Below, piece by piece: positions 42,101-49,861 of a stretch of 64,000 nucleotides of DNA. The notes beneath the pieces are model-generated. The model was given only the letters and a program-made list of their open reading frames with translations, did not search any database and was not told the origin of the DNA. The stretch is from Micromonospora echinaurantiaca (lineage in GTDB: Bacteria; Actinomycetota; Actinomycetes; Mycobacteriales; Micromonosporaceae): assembly GCF_900090235.1 (NCBI RefSeq), contig NZ_LT607750.1, positions 6,591,501 through 6,655,500 of the forward strand, in the 5' to 3' direction. How positions within the stretch are numbered: the stretch's first letter is position 1; the number at the start of each line of letters is the position of its first letter. The position numbers and the translations under genes are program-made.

Positions 42101-42505
42101 AGCGACCCGGCGTTCACCCTGTCGACCCAGGTCGACGCCGAGTGGACCTTCAAGTCCGGGCACGTGGCCGACGGCGAGCTGGTGAAGCTGCCGATGACGG
42201 CGATCCGGTTCACCCCGGAGCTCGACATCGACAACCGGGCGCCGGCCGGCCGGCTGTTCGCGATCCCGGTCTCGCTCGACCGGCAGGTCGGGGCGGCGCC
42301 GGGCCGGACCAGGACCTTGTCCGTCGAGGCGTCCTTCGACGACGGCAAGACCTGGCAGCAGCTGACCGTACGGCGGTCCGGCGAGAAGGCGGTCGCCTGG
42401 GTGCACAACCCGGCCGGCACCGGCTTCGTCTCGCTGCGGGCCGCCGCGACGGACACCAGCGGTAACACGGTCAAGCAGACCATCATCCGCGCCTACCGGT
42501 ACTGA
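39170..42505 (+). CDS. Large secreted subtilisin-like serine protease (S8)
   Basis: 1111 aa from ATG 39170 (GGGAGA upstream). The signal peptide is ~1-30 (LTLLVLGVSAVAPGGSPASA), followed by a ~190-residue prodomain region. The catalytic triad is D227 (VGVIDTGVDQTHPDL), H259 (GHGTHVAS) and S436 (GTSMATPHVAG), with the oxyanion Asn in VVAAGNSGEGG. After the ~410-residue catalytic unit comes an FN3-like segment (~residues 490-590) and a long C-terminal beta-rich part of ~500 residues. The extent suggests a processed, wall-associated or extracellular protease. It is convergent with the AfsR-like gene; a strong terminator separates them. Confidence 0.93.
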   Translation: MRSIRKLSALTLLVLGVSAVAPGGSPASAQPGAAQPATTPPVAAKPRTVTLLTGDTVHLSTVNGQTAVDVVPGKGREKIPFLTHRAGEDVRVIPADAVGLLNRGKLDERLFDISTLVDFGYDDKRATLPLIVQHSGAAPAGLTGARTTRKLSGASAVAESRADAVSFWNTVTSTASGTERHLRAGFDKIWLDGLRQPTLDVSVPLTGAPEAWQAGWTGTGVKVGVIDTGVDQTHPDLAGNVAAAENFTAEPDALDRIGHGTHVASTIVGSGAASQGRYKGMAPGASLYSAKVCMEEGCPESAILAGMTWAAEQGVKVANMSLGGPDSPGTDPIEAAVADLTQRYGVLFVVAAGNSGEGGESTVNSPGSAAEALTVGAVTKAGELAWFSSRGPRVGDAGIKPDITAPGVGIVAARSSISAYEPDAGNPQYTSLNGTSMATPHVAGAAAILAQQHPDWTPERIKSTLMAAAQPNADIGVYEQGAGFLDVARATRQTVTASPVSVAFERNTAAQQRTITYANSGSSARTLAVSFDARDADGAPAPAGLFSLSASSVTVPAGGTATVTVTVQARADLPERYFGGAVTATGGGVQVQTPVALDLAHHRLTLKLVGPDGEAPTPEQSWVSVLTDLDRQTVLVLGDPATTTYRVRAGRYVVQTYLVSGDPSLPHVTSLVRPSLDLTTDAALTMDARLAKPIAVSVPNPKATAVFQEAGWTIRTEQPQIWGSNDPYGALMYVSLDRLRTAQIGAGRTPGFVSYVHGMWGQRAEDGSLHNSPYVYRVYLYEPEKMMTGLTRKLRAGDFATVRSQISADVAGMPVARTAVAHAPGNSPVYREGRNVPPSFTYDVPSTITEYYNQDKKAVWQSTSAQIGYTYYQSAWTSFRPGRTYTVKWANAVAGPVFPEPNFGQQFATRYWGDLIGGPGPLHGDGSGHMGFRHTVGGSVQVDLYRNGVKIGDASEAPWVWNVPAETGDYRLAATFRSDPAFTLSTQVDAEWTFKSGHVADGELVKLPMTAIRFTPELDIDNRAPAGRLFAIPVSLDRQVGAAPGRTRTLSVEASFDDGKTWQQLTVRRSGEKAVAWVHNPAGTGFVSLRAAATDTSGNTVKQTIIRAYRY

Positions 42506-42512
42506 GGGTGGG

Positions 42513-42545
42513 CCCGGACGCGGCGCAGACCGCGCCGCGTCCGGG
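42513..42545. terminator. Bidirectional terminator between subtilase and AfsR-like gene
   Basis: Perfect 14-bp arms CCCGGACGCGGCGC (42513-42526) and GCGCCGCGTCCGGG (42532-42545) with loop AGACC. The flanking GGGTG/CACCC can extend the stem. It begins 7 bp after the subtilase stop and abuts the stop codon of the convergent gene. Confidence 0.85.
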
Positions 42546-45404
42546 TCACCCGTGCCAGCGCAGCCGGACGCGGATCTCCCGGGACATCGGCGAGTCCGTC
42601 CCGTCGAGCTCGGCGAGGGCCTCGCTCCACGCCTGCCCGGCCAGAGCCGGGTCGCCGTTGGCGGAGTGGAAGTCGCCGATGGAGACCAGCACCTCGGCGG
42701 TGTGGTGGGTGGCCTGGGCACCGCGGAACGTGTCGATCGCCTGCTGCCAGATCGCCAGCGCGTGCGGCAGGTCGTCGATCATCGAGTACGTGTGCGCCAG
42801 CCAGGCCTGGGTGGTGCCCATTCCGTGCAGGTCGCCGAGAACCTCGAACTGCCGCCGTGCCTCGACGAACATGCCCAGCGCCTCGGCGTGCCGGCCGAGC
42901 CAGCCCTGTGCCCGTGCGATGGCCAGCAGGGAGTTGGTGGCGCCTCGCACGTTGCCCTCGGCGAGGAGAAGCGCCCGCGCGGCCTCGGCATGCCGGATCG
43001 CCTCGTGGTAGCGCCGCTGGGCCAGCCGGATCTCGGCGATGTTGTTCTCCACGTGGCCCTGCTCGGTGCGCCGGCCGAGCCGGTCGAAGAGCGCCCGGGC
43101 GTGCTGCAGGTGCGACAGCCCGCGGTCCAGATCGGCCAGGAAGTAGCAGGCACCGGCGAGGCTGCGGTGCAGCAGGGCCTGCGCGGCGGGATCGTCCCCG
43201 GTCACGGCGAGGGCGGTGCTCACCGCCGCCGCCCACTGCTTGAACTGCGCGGTGTCCTGGAAGAAGTTCTGCAGGGCCAACGCGATCCGCCAGGCCGTGT
43301 GCGGCCGGCGCTCCCCGGCCCGCGCGACGATCTCGGTCAGCACCCGCTGCTCGACGGCGAACCAGTCCATCGCGTCGGCCCGACCGGTGAAGCCGCGCCC
43401 GGTCACCCCGCGCTCGGCCGGCTCCGGCTCGGGCAGCGGTACCTGCGGCTGCAAGGGCAGATGCGCCGCGTACGCACTGAGCTGGTAATAGTCGTAGACC
43501 CGCTCGATGGCGGCGTTCCGCACGGCCGCGTCGTCGTGCTCCTCCCCGAGCTCTGCGGCATAGGCGCGCAGCAAATCGTGCATCCGCCACCGGCCGTCGC
43601 TGGGCTGGACCAGCAGCTGCGCCCCCAGCTCGGCGAGCAGACCGCGGGCCGAGCGCGGCGGGAGGCCGCCCAGGGCGGCCGCCGCTTCCGTGCTCAGCTC
43701 CCCGGTCGGGTGCAGGGGCAACAACCGGAAGAGCCGAGCGGCCTCGGGAGTCAGCGCCCGGTAGGACCAGGAGAAGATCGCCTCCAGATCGGCGTGTGCG
43801 TCCCCGAAGCCGGACAGCCGGCCGTCGGCCTCGGCCAGCTCACCGGCGACCGCGGGCAGGCTGAGCCCGGGCCGGCCGACGCTGCGGGTGGCGACCAGCG
43901 CCAGGGCCAGCGGCAGCCGGCCGCAGCGCGCGATGATCTCGTCGACGGCCGGGTCGGTGGCCGCCGCCTCGCCGAGCCAGCGGGCGAGCAGCTCGCGGGC
44001 CTCGGCGTCGGTCAGCAGGTCGAGGTGCAGTGGGTGGGCGCCCGCCGGGCCGGCGACGCCGGTGATCCGGCGGCGGCTGGTGGCGATGACGAGACTGCTG
44101 CCGGTTCCCGGCAGCAGGTGCCGGATGTGGTCCCAGTCGCGACAGTTGTCGAGCAGGATGAGCATCCGGCGCTCGGCCAGGATGCTGCGGTAGAGACCGG
44201 CCTGGGCGTGCAGCTCGGCCGGGATGGCGGCCGGCGCGACCCCGAGGGACCACAGGAAGCCGCGCAGTGCCTCCGCCGGTGTCATGACCGATTCGCCGGA
44301 GTCGAAAGCACGCAGGTCTGCGTGCAACTGCCCATCGGGATAGCGGGCGGCCAGCTGGTGGGCCAGATGCACCGCGAGGGTGCTCTTCCCGACGCCGGGC
44401 ATTCCGTCGATGACCAGCGCGGTGGGCCGCGGGTCTCCGGCCAGCAGTTCCTTCACCGCGGCCACGACGCCGCGGCGGCCGGTGAAGTAGGGGTGGTCGG
44501 CCGGCAACTGCGCCGGCGGCTCGACCCGGGTCGGCTGGGACAACTCCAACTCGGCTGGCGGCCATAATTCGGCCTCCGCGCCGCTAAACGGCACTCCGGA
44601 CCGAATGAAGGCCGGGCTGACGCCGTGCCGCGACCCGGCGCCATCAGCCGGGGCGACGTGGTCGAGCAGGCTGTCCCGGGCCGCGCGCAGGTCGGCGCCG
44701 GGCTGGATGCCGAGTTCGTCGGCGAGCCGGTGCTCGATGTCGGCATAAGCCGCGAGGGCCTCGGCCCGCCGGCCGTCCGCGGCGAGGGCGAGCAGCAGCC
44801 GCGCCTGCAGCGCCTCGTCCAGCGGCTCCTGGTCGGCGGCCAGCCGGATCGCGGGCAGCACCGCGTGGACGCGTCCGGCCCGCAGGGCGGCGTCGGTCGC
44901 CGCCCGGACGGCCGCGTACCGCTCACCGTCGACTGCGACGAACTCCGGATGGGTTCGGCCGCCGGTCTGCAGACCAGCGGCGCACCGGTCGCGCCACAGC
45001 GCCAGCGCCTCCCGGTAGAACTCGATGGCCGGCTCGCCGGAGCTGCCCTCGGCCTGGGCGACCAGGCGCCGGAAACGCAGCAGGTCGAGCGACTCCCGGT
45101 CCATCCGCAGCCGGTATTCGGCACCGTCGCGGATCAGTACCGAGCCCGCCGCCCGCGTCGGCAGGCCCGGCTCGAAGCGCCGCCGGAGCATCCCGACGTG
45201 CCGGTGCACCACGTTGACCGCGCTGGCTGGGGGGTCGGACTCCCAGAGCAGGTCGACGAGCTCGGTGACGCTGACCGCGCCGCCGGCCCGGGCGAGCAGC
45301 AGTGCCAGGATCAGCCGTTGCTGCCGGGTGCCCAGGTCGATCTCGGACTGGCCGGCCCAGGCCCGCACCGGACCGAGAACGGCGAACGAGAGCGGGCTGG
45401 TCAT
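42546..45404 (-). CDS. AfsR/SARP-like regulator 1 (wHTH-BTAD-NB-ARC-TPR)
   Basis: 952 aa from ATG 45404. An OmpR-type winged helix (FAVLGPVRAW ... LGTRQQRLILALLLARAGG ... VVHRHVGMLRRRFEPG) and a bacterial activation domain (to ~250, DLRAARDSLLDHV) precede a STAND NB-ARC ATPase. Its Walker A is VIDGMPGVGKSTLAVHLA (~residues 330-345), with RMLILLDNCRDWDHIRHLLPG as Walker B and the GLPPR arm after it. A C-terminal superhelix of TPR-like repeats follows. AfsR-type proteins integrate signals by nucleotide-driven oligomerisation and activate promoters. A second paralogue lies at 46177 with an ECF sigma gene between. Confidence 0.9.
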   Translation of the reverse strand: MTSPLSFAVLGPVRAWAGQSEIDLGTRQQRLILALLLARAGGAVSVTELVDLLWESDPPASAVNVVHRHVGMLRRRFEPGLPTRAAGSVLIRDGAEYRLRMDRESLDLLRFRRLVAQAEGSSGEPAIEFYREALALWRDRCAAGLQTGGRTHPEFVAVDGERYAAVRAATDAALRAGRVHAVLPAIRLAADQEPLDEALQARLLLALAADGRRAEALAAYADIEHRLADELGIQPGADLRAARDSLLDHVAPADGAGSRHGVSPAFIRSGVPFSGAEAELWPPAELELSQPTRVEPPAQLPADHPYFTGRRGVVAAVKELLAGDPRPTALVIDGMPGVGKSTLAVHLAHQLAARYPDGQLHADLRAFDSGESVMTPAEALRGFLWSLGVAPAAIPAELHAQAGLYRSILAERRMLILLDNCRDWDHIRHLLPGTGSSLVIATSRRRITGVAGPAGAHPLHLDLLTDAEARELLARWLGEAAATDPAVDEIIARCGRLPLALALVATRSVGRPGLSLPAVAGELAEADGRLSGFGDAHADLEAIFSWSYRALTPEAARLFRLLPLHPTGELSTEAAAALGGLPPRSARGLLAELGAQLLVQPSDGRWRMHDLLRAYAAELGEEHDDAAVRNAAIERVYDYYQLSAYAAHLPLQPQVPLPEPEPAERGVTGRGFTGRADAMDWFAVEQRVLTEIVARAGERRPHTAWRIALALQNFFQDTAQFKQWAAAVSTALAVTGDDPAAQALLHRSLAGACYFLADLDRGLSHLQHARALFDRLGRRTEQGHVENNIAEIRLAQRRYHEAIRHAEAARALLLAEGNVRGATNSLLAIARAQGWLGRHAEALGMFVEARRQFEVLGDLHGMGTTQAWLAHTYSMIDDLPHALAIWQQAIDTFRGAQATHHTAEVLVSIGDFHSANGDPALAGQAWSEALAELDGTDSPMSREIRVRLRWHG

Positions 45405-45537
45405 GCTGATGCGATCCGTACAGAGCTGGTTGCCACGACCGCCACAGCATGGCAGGGCCGGCCGCGAGACGGTTCCGCGCTACGGCTGTGAGCTTCGACT
45501 CAGCACCCCGATCGCCGGCCGGCGGTGTCGTCCCTGC

Positions 45538-46062
45538 TCAGGCCGCCTCGAGGCCGGTGCGCAGGGCGCGCAGCGCGTAGTGGGTCCGGGACTTCACCGT
45601 GCCGATCGGCACTCCCAGCCGGCCCGCGACCTCTTCCGCGGACCGCCCGACCAGGTAAACCTCGGAGAGCAGGTTGCGCTGCGCCGGGCTCAGCCGGCCG
45701 AGCGCGTGCCGGATGGCGTGCGCGGCCAGGGCACTGCCGGTGGTGTCGTCACCAGCGGGGATCCAGGTCATGTCGACCAGATGGACCTCGGCCGGGCGGC
45801 CCCGCCGCAGCCGGACGCCGTCGATGACGAGCCGCCGGGCGACGGTGCAGAGCCACCGGCGGGCGGCGTCGGGCTCGGCCGGCACCGAGTCGAGGTGCCG
45901 CCAGGCCCGCAACATCGTCTCCTGGAGCAGATCCTCGGCGGTCTGCCGCTGGTCGCGGGTCAGCACGAGCAAGAGACGCAGTACGGCACGGGCGTGGTCC
46001 GCGTGCAGCGCGGTCATCCGCTCGGCCCGGCCGGCCAGTGATCCGTCGAGTGCCCGCAGCAC
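45538..46062 (-). CDS. ECF RNA polymerase sigma factor
   Basis: 174 aa from GTG 46062, set by a strong GGGGGAGG site upstream. Sigma-2 is visible as ALHADHARAVLRLLLVLTRDQRQTAEDLLQETMLRAWRH, and sigma-4 as ALGRLSPAQRNLLSEVYLVG ... LGVPIGTVKSRTHYALRAL. No anti-sigma gene with a zinc-binding HxxxCxxC motif flanks it. Instead it sits between two AfsR-like regulators on the same strand (132 bp to the next and 114 bp from the previous). It may be transcribed from its own or a shared promoter. Confidence 0.92.
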   Translation of the reverse strand: MLRALDGSLAGRAERMTALHADHARAVLRLLLVLTRDQRQTAEDLLQETMLRAWRHLDSVPAEPDAARRWLCTVARRLVIDGVRLRRGRPAEVHLVDMTWIPAGDDTTGSALAAHAIRHALGRLSPAQRNLLSEVYLVGRSAEEVAGRLGVPIGTVKSRTHYALRALRTGLEAA

Positions 46063-46176
46063 GATGCCTCCCCCACAGCCAGCAGCAACGGTGGATGAGT
46101 TACGAGCCTAGGGACGACGGATGTGAATGGACTGACGCGTGAGTGCCGATCGAGTGCCGTCGCCGGTCGCAACCGG

Positions 46177-48990
46177 TCACGGACGTGACGTGACCGCCGC
46201 GAGCAGAGCGGCCAGCCGCCGGCCGGTCCGGGTCTGCGCGTACGGGATCAGGGCCAGCGCCTCCTGCCACGCCCGTACCGCGGCGTCCTGGTCGCCGGCG
46301 GCAGCGAGGGCGTCGCCGAGCAGCGCCAGCACCTCCGCGGCCGGTGCCGACGCCGAGGCCTCCTGGTAGGCGACGGCCGCCTCGCGCCAGCAGTCGATCG
46401 CCTTGCCGGGCTCCCGGCGGACGGAATGCACCTGGCCGAGCACCTCCCACGCCTCGGCGATGCCCAGCCTGTACTGCGCACCGCGCGACAGCGCCATCGC
46501 CTGCTCGGCGCAGCGCACGGCCTCGTCCTCCCGGCCCAGTTCGGCGTAGCTCGCGGCCATGATCACCAAGGCGTCCGCGAGCAGTTTGTCGTCTCCGGTC
46601 GTCCATGGCCCCAGCGCCGCGCAAAGCGCCCGGACGACCTCCTCGTGTCGCCCCTGGGCGGCCAGGATCATCGCCCGGTTGATCTCGGCCCGGGTCATCT
46701 CGTCGTACAGGCCGAGCCGGGCGAGTAGCTCGAGCGCCCGGTCGAGATGCCCGACCGCAATCTCGTGCTCGCGCCGGAAGTAGGCCGCCCCGGCCAGGCT
46801 GCGGTGCATCCGGGCCTGCCCGACCAGGTCGCCGCCCGCGCGGGCGGCCTCGAGGGCAACCTCGCCGGTCGTCGTCCAGTCGACCCACCGGCCGCTGCGG
46901 TCGAAGAAGTGCTGCATGCCCAGGGCGAGCTGCCAGGCGTCGGTGTGCCGGCCCTGCCGGGCGGCCCGGCCGACCAGCGCGATCAGGACCTGCCGCTCGG
47001 CGACGAACCAGCGCATCGCGTCGCCGTGGCCGGCGAAGCGCAGCGGGGTCTCGCCCGGCCCCGGCTCGATCATCGGGTGGTACTCGGAGGCCAGCAGCCG
47101 CCGGTGCGCCTGATAGCAGGTGGCCCGGTAGAACTCCAGGCAGCGCAGTTCCGCGGCGGCGCGCTCGGCCGGGCTGTCGACCTCCTCGCCGAGCTCCGTG
47201 GCATAGGCCAACAGCAGGTCGTGAGTGCGGTAGCGGCCGGGCAGGTCCTCGCCGATCAGGTGCGCGCGGCTCAGTTCGCCGATCAGCGCCCGGCCGGTCG
47301 GCAGCGGGACGCCGGCCAGGCCCGCCGCGCCGGCGATCGAGATGTCGGGGCCGGGGTGGGTCGGCAGCAGCCGGAAGAGCCGGGCGGCCGGGGCGGAGAG
47401 TGCCTGGTAGGACCAGGAGAAGGCGGCGCGCAGTCCGGTCCGCGGGTCCTCGCAGTGGAAGCCGTCCAGGCTTCCGGGCGCCTGAACCAGCTCGGCGGCG
47501 ATCTGCGCCGGTGGCGTACCCGGCTGGCTCGCCGCGCGGGCGGCCACCACGGCCAGCGCGAGCGGAAGCCGCCCGCAACTGGTGATGATGGCGTCGATCG
47601 CGGCCGGATCCGCCGCGACACGGATGGCGCCGAGCGGCCGAAGGAGCGCCGCGCGGGCCTCGTCGACGCTCGGCAGGCCGACCGGCAACGGGTGGGCGCC
47701 GGCCGTGGTCAGCAGGGTGCTGAGTCGGCCGCGGCTGGTGACGATCACCAGACAGCCGGGACTGCCCGGTAGCAGGTGCCGGATCTGCTCGGCGTCCCGG
47801 CAGTTGTCGAGCACGATCAGCACGCGCTTGCCGGCCAGGCTGCTGCGGTACATGCCGGCCTGCGCGTGCAGCTCGGCGGGAATGCCCTCCTGCGGCACCC
47901 CGAGCGAGCCGAGGAAGCCGCGCAGCGCCTCGGCCGGACACATCGCCGGCTCCCGCCCGTCGTATCCGCGCAGGTCGACATAGAGCTGCCCGTCCGGATA
48001 GCCGGCGGCGAACTGGTGGGCGAGGTGGACGGCGAGGGCGGTCTTGCCGATCCCGGGCATGCCGTCGATCGCGAGCACCTTCGGCCCGCCCGGGCGCGCG
48101 ACCGCCGCGCGGGCCTCGGCGATGAGGTCGTCGCGGCCGCTGAAGAAGGGCAGGTCCGGCGGCAGCTGCGCGGGCCGGGGGAGGGGCGCCGGCGACCCGG
48201 CACGTGTCGGCCGGGTGCGCTGGTGCAGCAGCCGGTCGTACGCCTCCCGCAACTCCTCGCCCGGATCGATGCCCAGCTCGTCGGCGAGCCGGCGACGCAC
48301 CACCCGGTACGTCTGGACGGCCTCCGCCTGGCGGCCGTCGGCGGCGAGCGCCAGCAGCAGCCGGCTCTGCAGCGACTCGTCGAGCGGGTGCTGCTCGGCG
48401 GCCTGCCGCAACGGCGCCAGCACCGCGCTCAGCCGGTCGCAACGCTCGGCGGCGTCGGCGGCCTCGCGCACGGCCTGGGCGCGTTCGGCCTCCACGGCGA
48501 TGAACGCGGGATGCAGGCGGGAGGCCGGTTCCAGGCCCGCAGCGCACCGGCCGCGCCACAGCCGCAGCCCGTCGAGGGAATGTCGCAGCGCCGACTCCGG
48601 GTCGCCGTCCTGCAGGCTCCGGCCTGCCAGCCGGCTCAGCGACCGGAACTTCAGCAGGTCAAGGGACTCCTCGTCGGCGCGCAGCCGATAGCCGGAGAGG
48701 TCCCGGAGAATGTGCCGGCCTGCCGACCGGGTGGGCAGGCCGGGCTCGAGCAGCCGCCGGAGCACCCCGACGTGGCGGTGCACGACGTTCGCGGCGCTTG
48801 CCGGGGACTCCTCGTCCCAGAGCAGCTCGACCAGCTCGGCCAGGGAGACCGGTGAACCGGCCCGGGCCAGCAGTAACGCGAGCACCAGGCGCTGCTGGCG
48901 GGCGCCCAGATGCAGCTCGGTGCCGGCGCGGACGACCCGGATCGAGCCGAGCACCGAGAAGCCGATCGTGTCGCCCGCCTCCGCCCGCAC
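46177..48990 (-). CDS. AfsR/SARP-like regulator 2 (wHTH-BTAD-NB-ARC-TPR)
   Basis: 937 aa from GTG 48990. Same layout as the gene at 42546: winged helix (FSVLGSIRVVRAG ... LGARQQRLVLALLLARAGS ... VVHRHVGVLRRLLEPG), BTAD, NB-ARC with Walker A AIDGMPGIGKTALAVHLA (~310-325) and RVLIVLDNCRDAEQIRHLLPG, and a TPR-rich C-terminus. The two proteins can be aligned by eye over most of their length, so they are tandem paralogues with diverged sensor arms. It is first in the leftward order AfsR2, sigma, AfsR1. Confidence 0.9.
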   Translation of the reverse strand: MRAEAGDTIGFSVLGSIRVVRAGTELHLGARQQRLVLALLLARAGSPVSLAELVELLWDEESPASAANVVHRHVGVLRRLLEPGLPTRSAGRHILRDLSGYRLRADEESLDLLKFRSLSRLAGRSLQDGDPESALRHSLDGLRLWRGRCAAGLEPASRLHPAFIAVEAERAQAVREAADAAERCDRLSAVLAPLRQAAEQHPLDESLQSRLLLALAADGRQAEAVQTYRVVRRRLADELGIDPGEELREAYDRLLHQRTRPTRAGSPAPLPRPAQLPPDLPFFSGRDDLIAEARAAVARPGGPKVLAIDGMPGIGKTALAVHLAHQFAAGYPDGQLYVDLRGYDGREPAMCPAEALRGFLGSLGVPQEGIPAELHAQAGMYRSSLAGKRVLIVLDNCRDAEQIRHLLPGSPGCLVIVTSRGRLSTLLTTAGAHPLPVGLPSVDEARAALLRPLGAIRVAADPAAIDAIITSCGRLPLALAVVAARAASQPGTPPAQIAAELVQAPGSLDGFHCEDPRTGLRAAFSWSYQALSAPAARLFRLLPTHPGPDISIAGAAGLAGVPLPTGRALIGELSRAHLIGEDLPGRYRTHDLLLAYATELGEEVDSPAERAAAELRCLEFYRATCYQAHRRLLASEYHPMIEPGPGETPLRFAGHGDAMRWFVAERQVLIALVGRAARQGRHTDAWQLALGMQHFFDRSGRWVDWTTTGEVALEAARAGGDLVGQARMHRSLAGAAYFRREHEIAVGHLDRALELLARLGLYDEMTRAEINRAMILAAQGRHEEVVRALCAALGPWTTGDDKLLADALVIMAASYAELGREDEAVRCAEQAMALSRGAQYRLGIAEAWEVLGQVHSVRREPGKAIDCWREAAVAYQEASASAPAAEVLALLGDALAAAGDQDAAVRAWQEALALIPYAQTRTGRRLAALLAAVTSRP

Positions 48991-49055
48991 ACCGGCAACG
49001 GTAACCGCCGGTCAGCCGCCCGGAGCTTCCGGCCAGGGGACCCGGGGGCGACCGG

Positions 49056-49691
49056 TCAGCGGCGGGCCGGGCGGCCCAGGGCGTCGGCGACCGGGCGCTC
49101 GGCGCGCCGGGCCCAGCGGCGCAGCAGGTCACCGCCTGGCCGGGCGAGCAGCGCCGTCACCAGCACCGCCACCAGCGCGCCGAGCAGTGCTCCGGCGATG
49201 ACGTCGTGCGGGTAGTGCACGCCGACGAAGGTGCGGGAGAACGCGCCCAGCACCGCCACCGGCAGGGCGACCAGCCCGACCCGGCGGGACAGCAGCAGGG
49301 CCGCCGCAGCCAGCGCGCCCGCGATGGTGGCGTGGTTGCTCGGGAAGGACCAGTCGCCGGTCGGCGGGCAACTGCTCGCCACGATCACCACGTCGGCCAC
49401 CGCCCGGCACGGCCGCTCCTGGTCGACCACCGACTTCAGCGCCTCGCTGGACCCGTACGCCAGAATGACCGACAGCGGCGCGACCAGCGCGAGCGCCCGG
49501 TCCCGGGGCCCGCCGCCGAGCCGGGTCAGGGCCGCCGCCAGCAGCAGCGCGCCGAGCAGCAGGATCGCCCCCTCGGTGAAGTGCCCGGCGAACCACCGCA
49601 CCGGTTGCGGGGTGCCCGCCGCGAAGCTGACGATGTCCTGGTACCACTCGACGCTGATCTCCGGAACATCCGGCTTGCTGGCAACAACCAT
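49056..49691 (-). CDS. PAP2-superfamily membrane phosphatase
   Basis: 211 aa from ATG 49691 (GAGGTGAG upstream). Membrane helices carry the three PAP2 signatures: KSVVDQERP (Kx6RP), WSFPSNHATIAG (PSGH-type, with N in place of G) and SRTFVGVHYPHDVIAG (SRx5Hx3D). Such enzymes dephosphorylate lipid phosphates, for example undecaprenyl diphosphate or phosphatidic acid, on the outer membrane face. It diverges from the GH65 gene. The Gly-to-Asn change in the second motif is common in bacterial members. Confidence 0.9.
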   Translation of the reverse strand: MVVASKPDVPEISVEWYQDIVSFAAGTPQPVRWFAGHFTEGAILLLGALLLAAALTRLGGGPRDRALALVAPLSVILAYGSSEALKSVVDQERPCRAVADVVIVASSCPPTGDWSFPSNHATIAGALAAAALLLSRRVGLVALPVAVLGAFSRTFVGVHYPHDVIAGALLGALVAVLVTALLARPGGDLLRRWARRAERPVADALGRPARR

Positions 49692-49861
49692 GACTCACCT
49701 CACCAACCGTTCATACCGGGTTTACCGCCCAGACAAGGTTGGAACACCGTGGCGGTCACCGCAGTGTGCGATGGTCGGGACGGGCACCTGACTTTCGTCT
49801 CAGTGGCCTCACAGCCGGGTCTGCTTCGGTGATGACAGGTACGTCGAACCAGGGAGGCGCG

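Noticed and set aside
42546..48990. A secondary-metabolite gene cluster signalled by the SARP/AfsR-like genes
   Set aside because: No polyketide, peptide, terpene-cyclase or tailoring genes lie around these regulators; the neighbours are a protease and a phosphatase.
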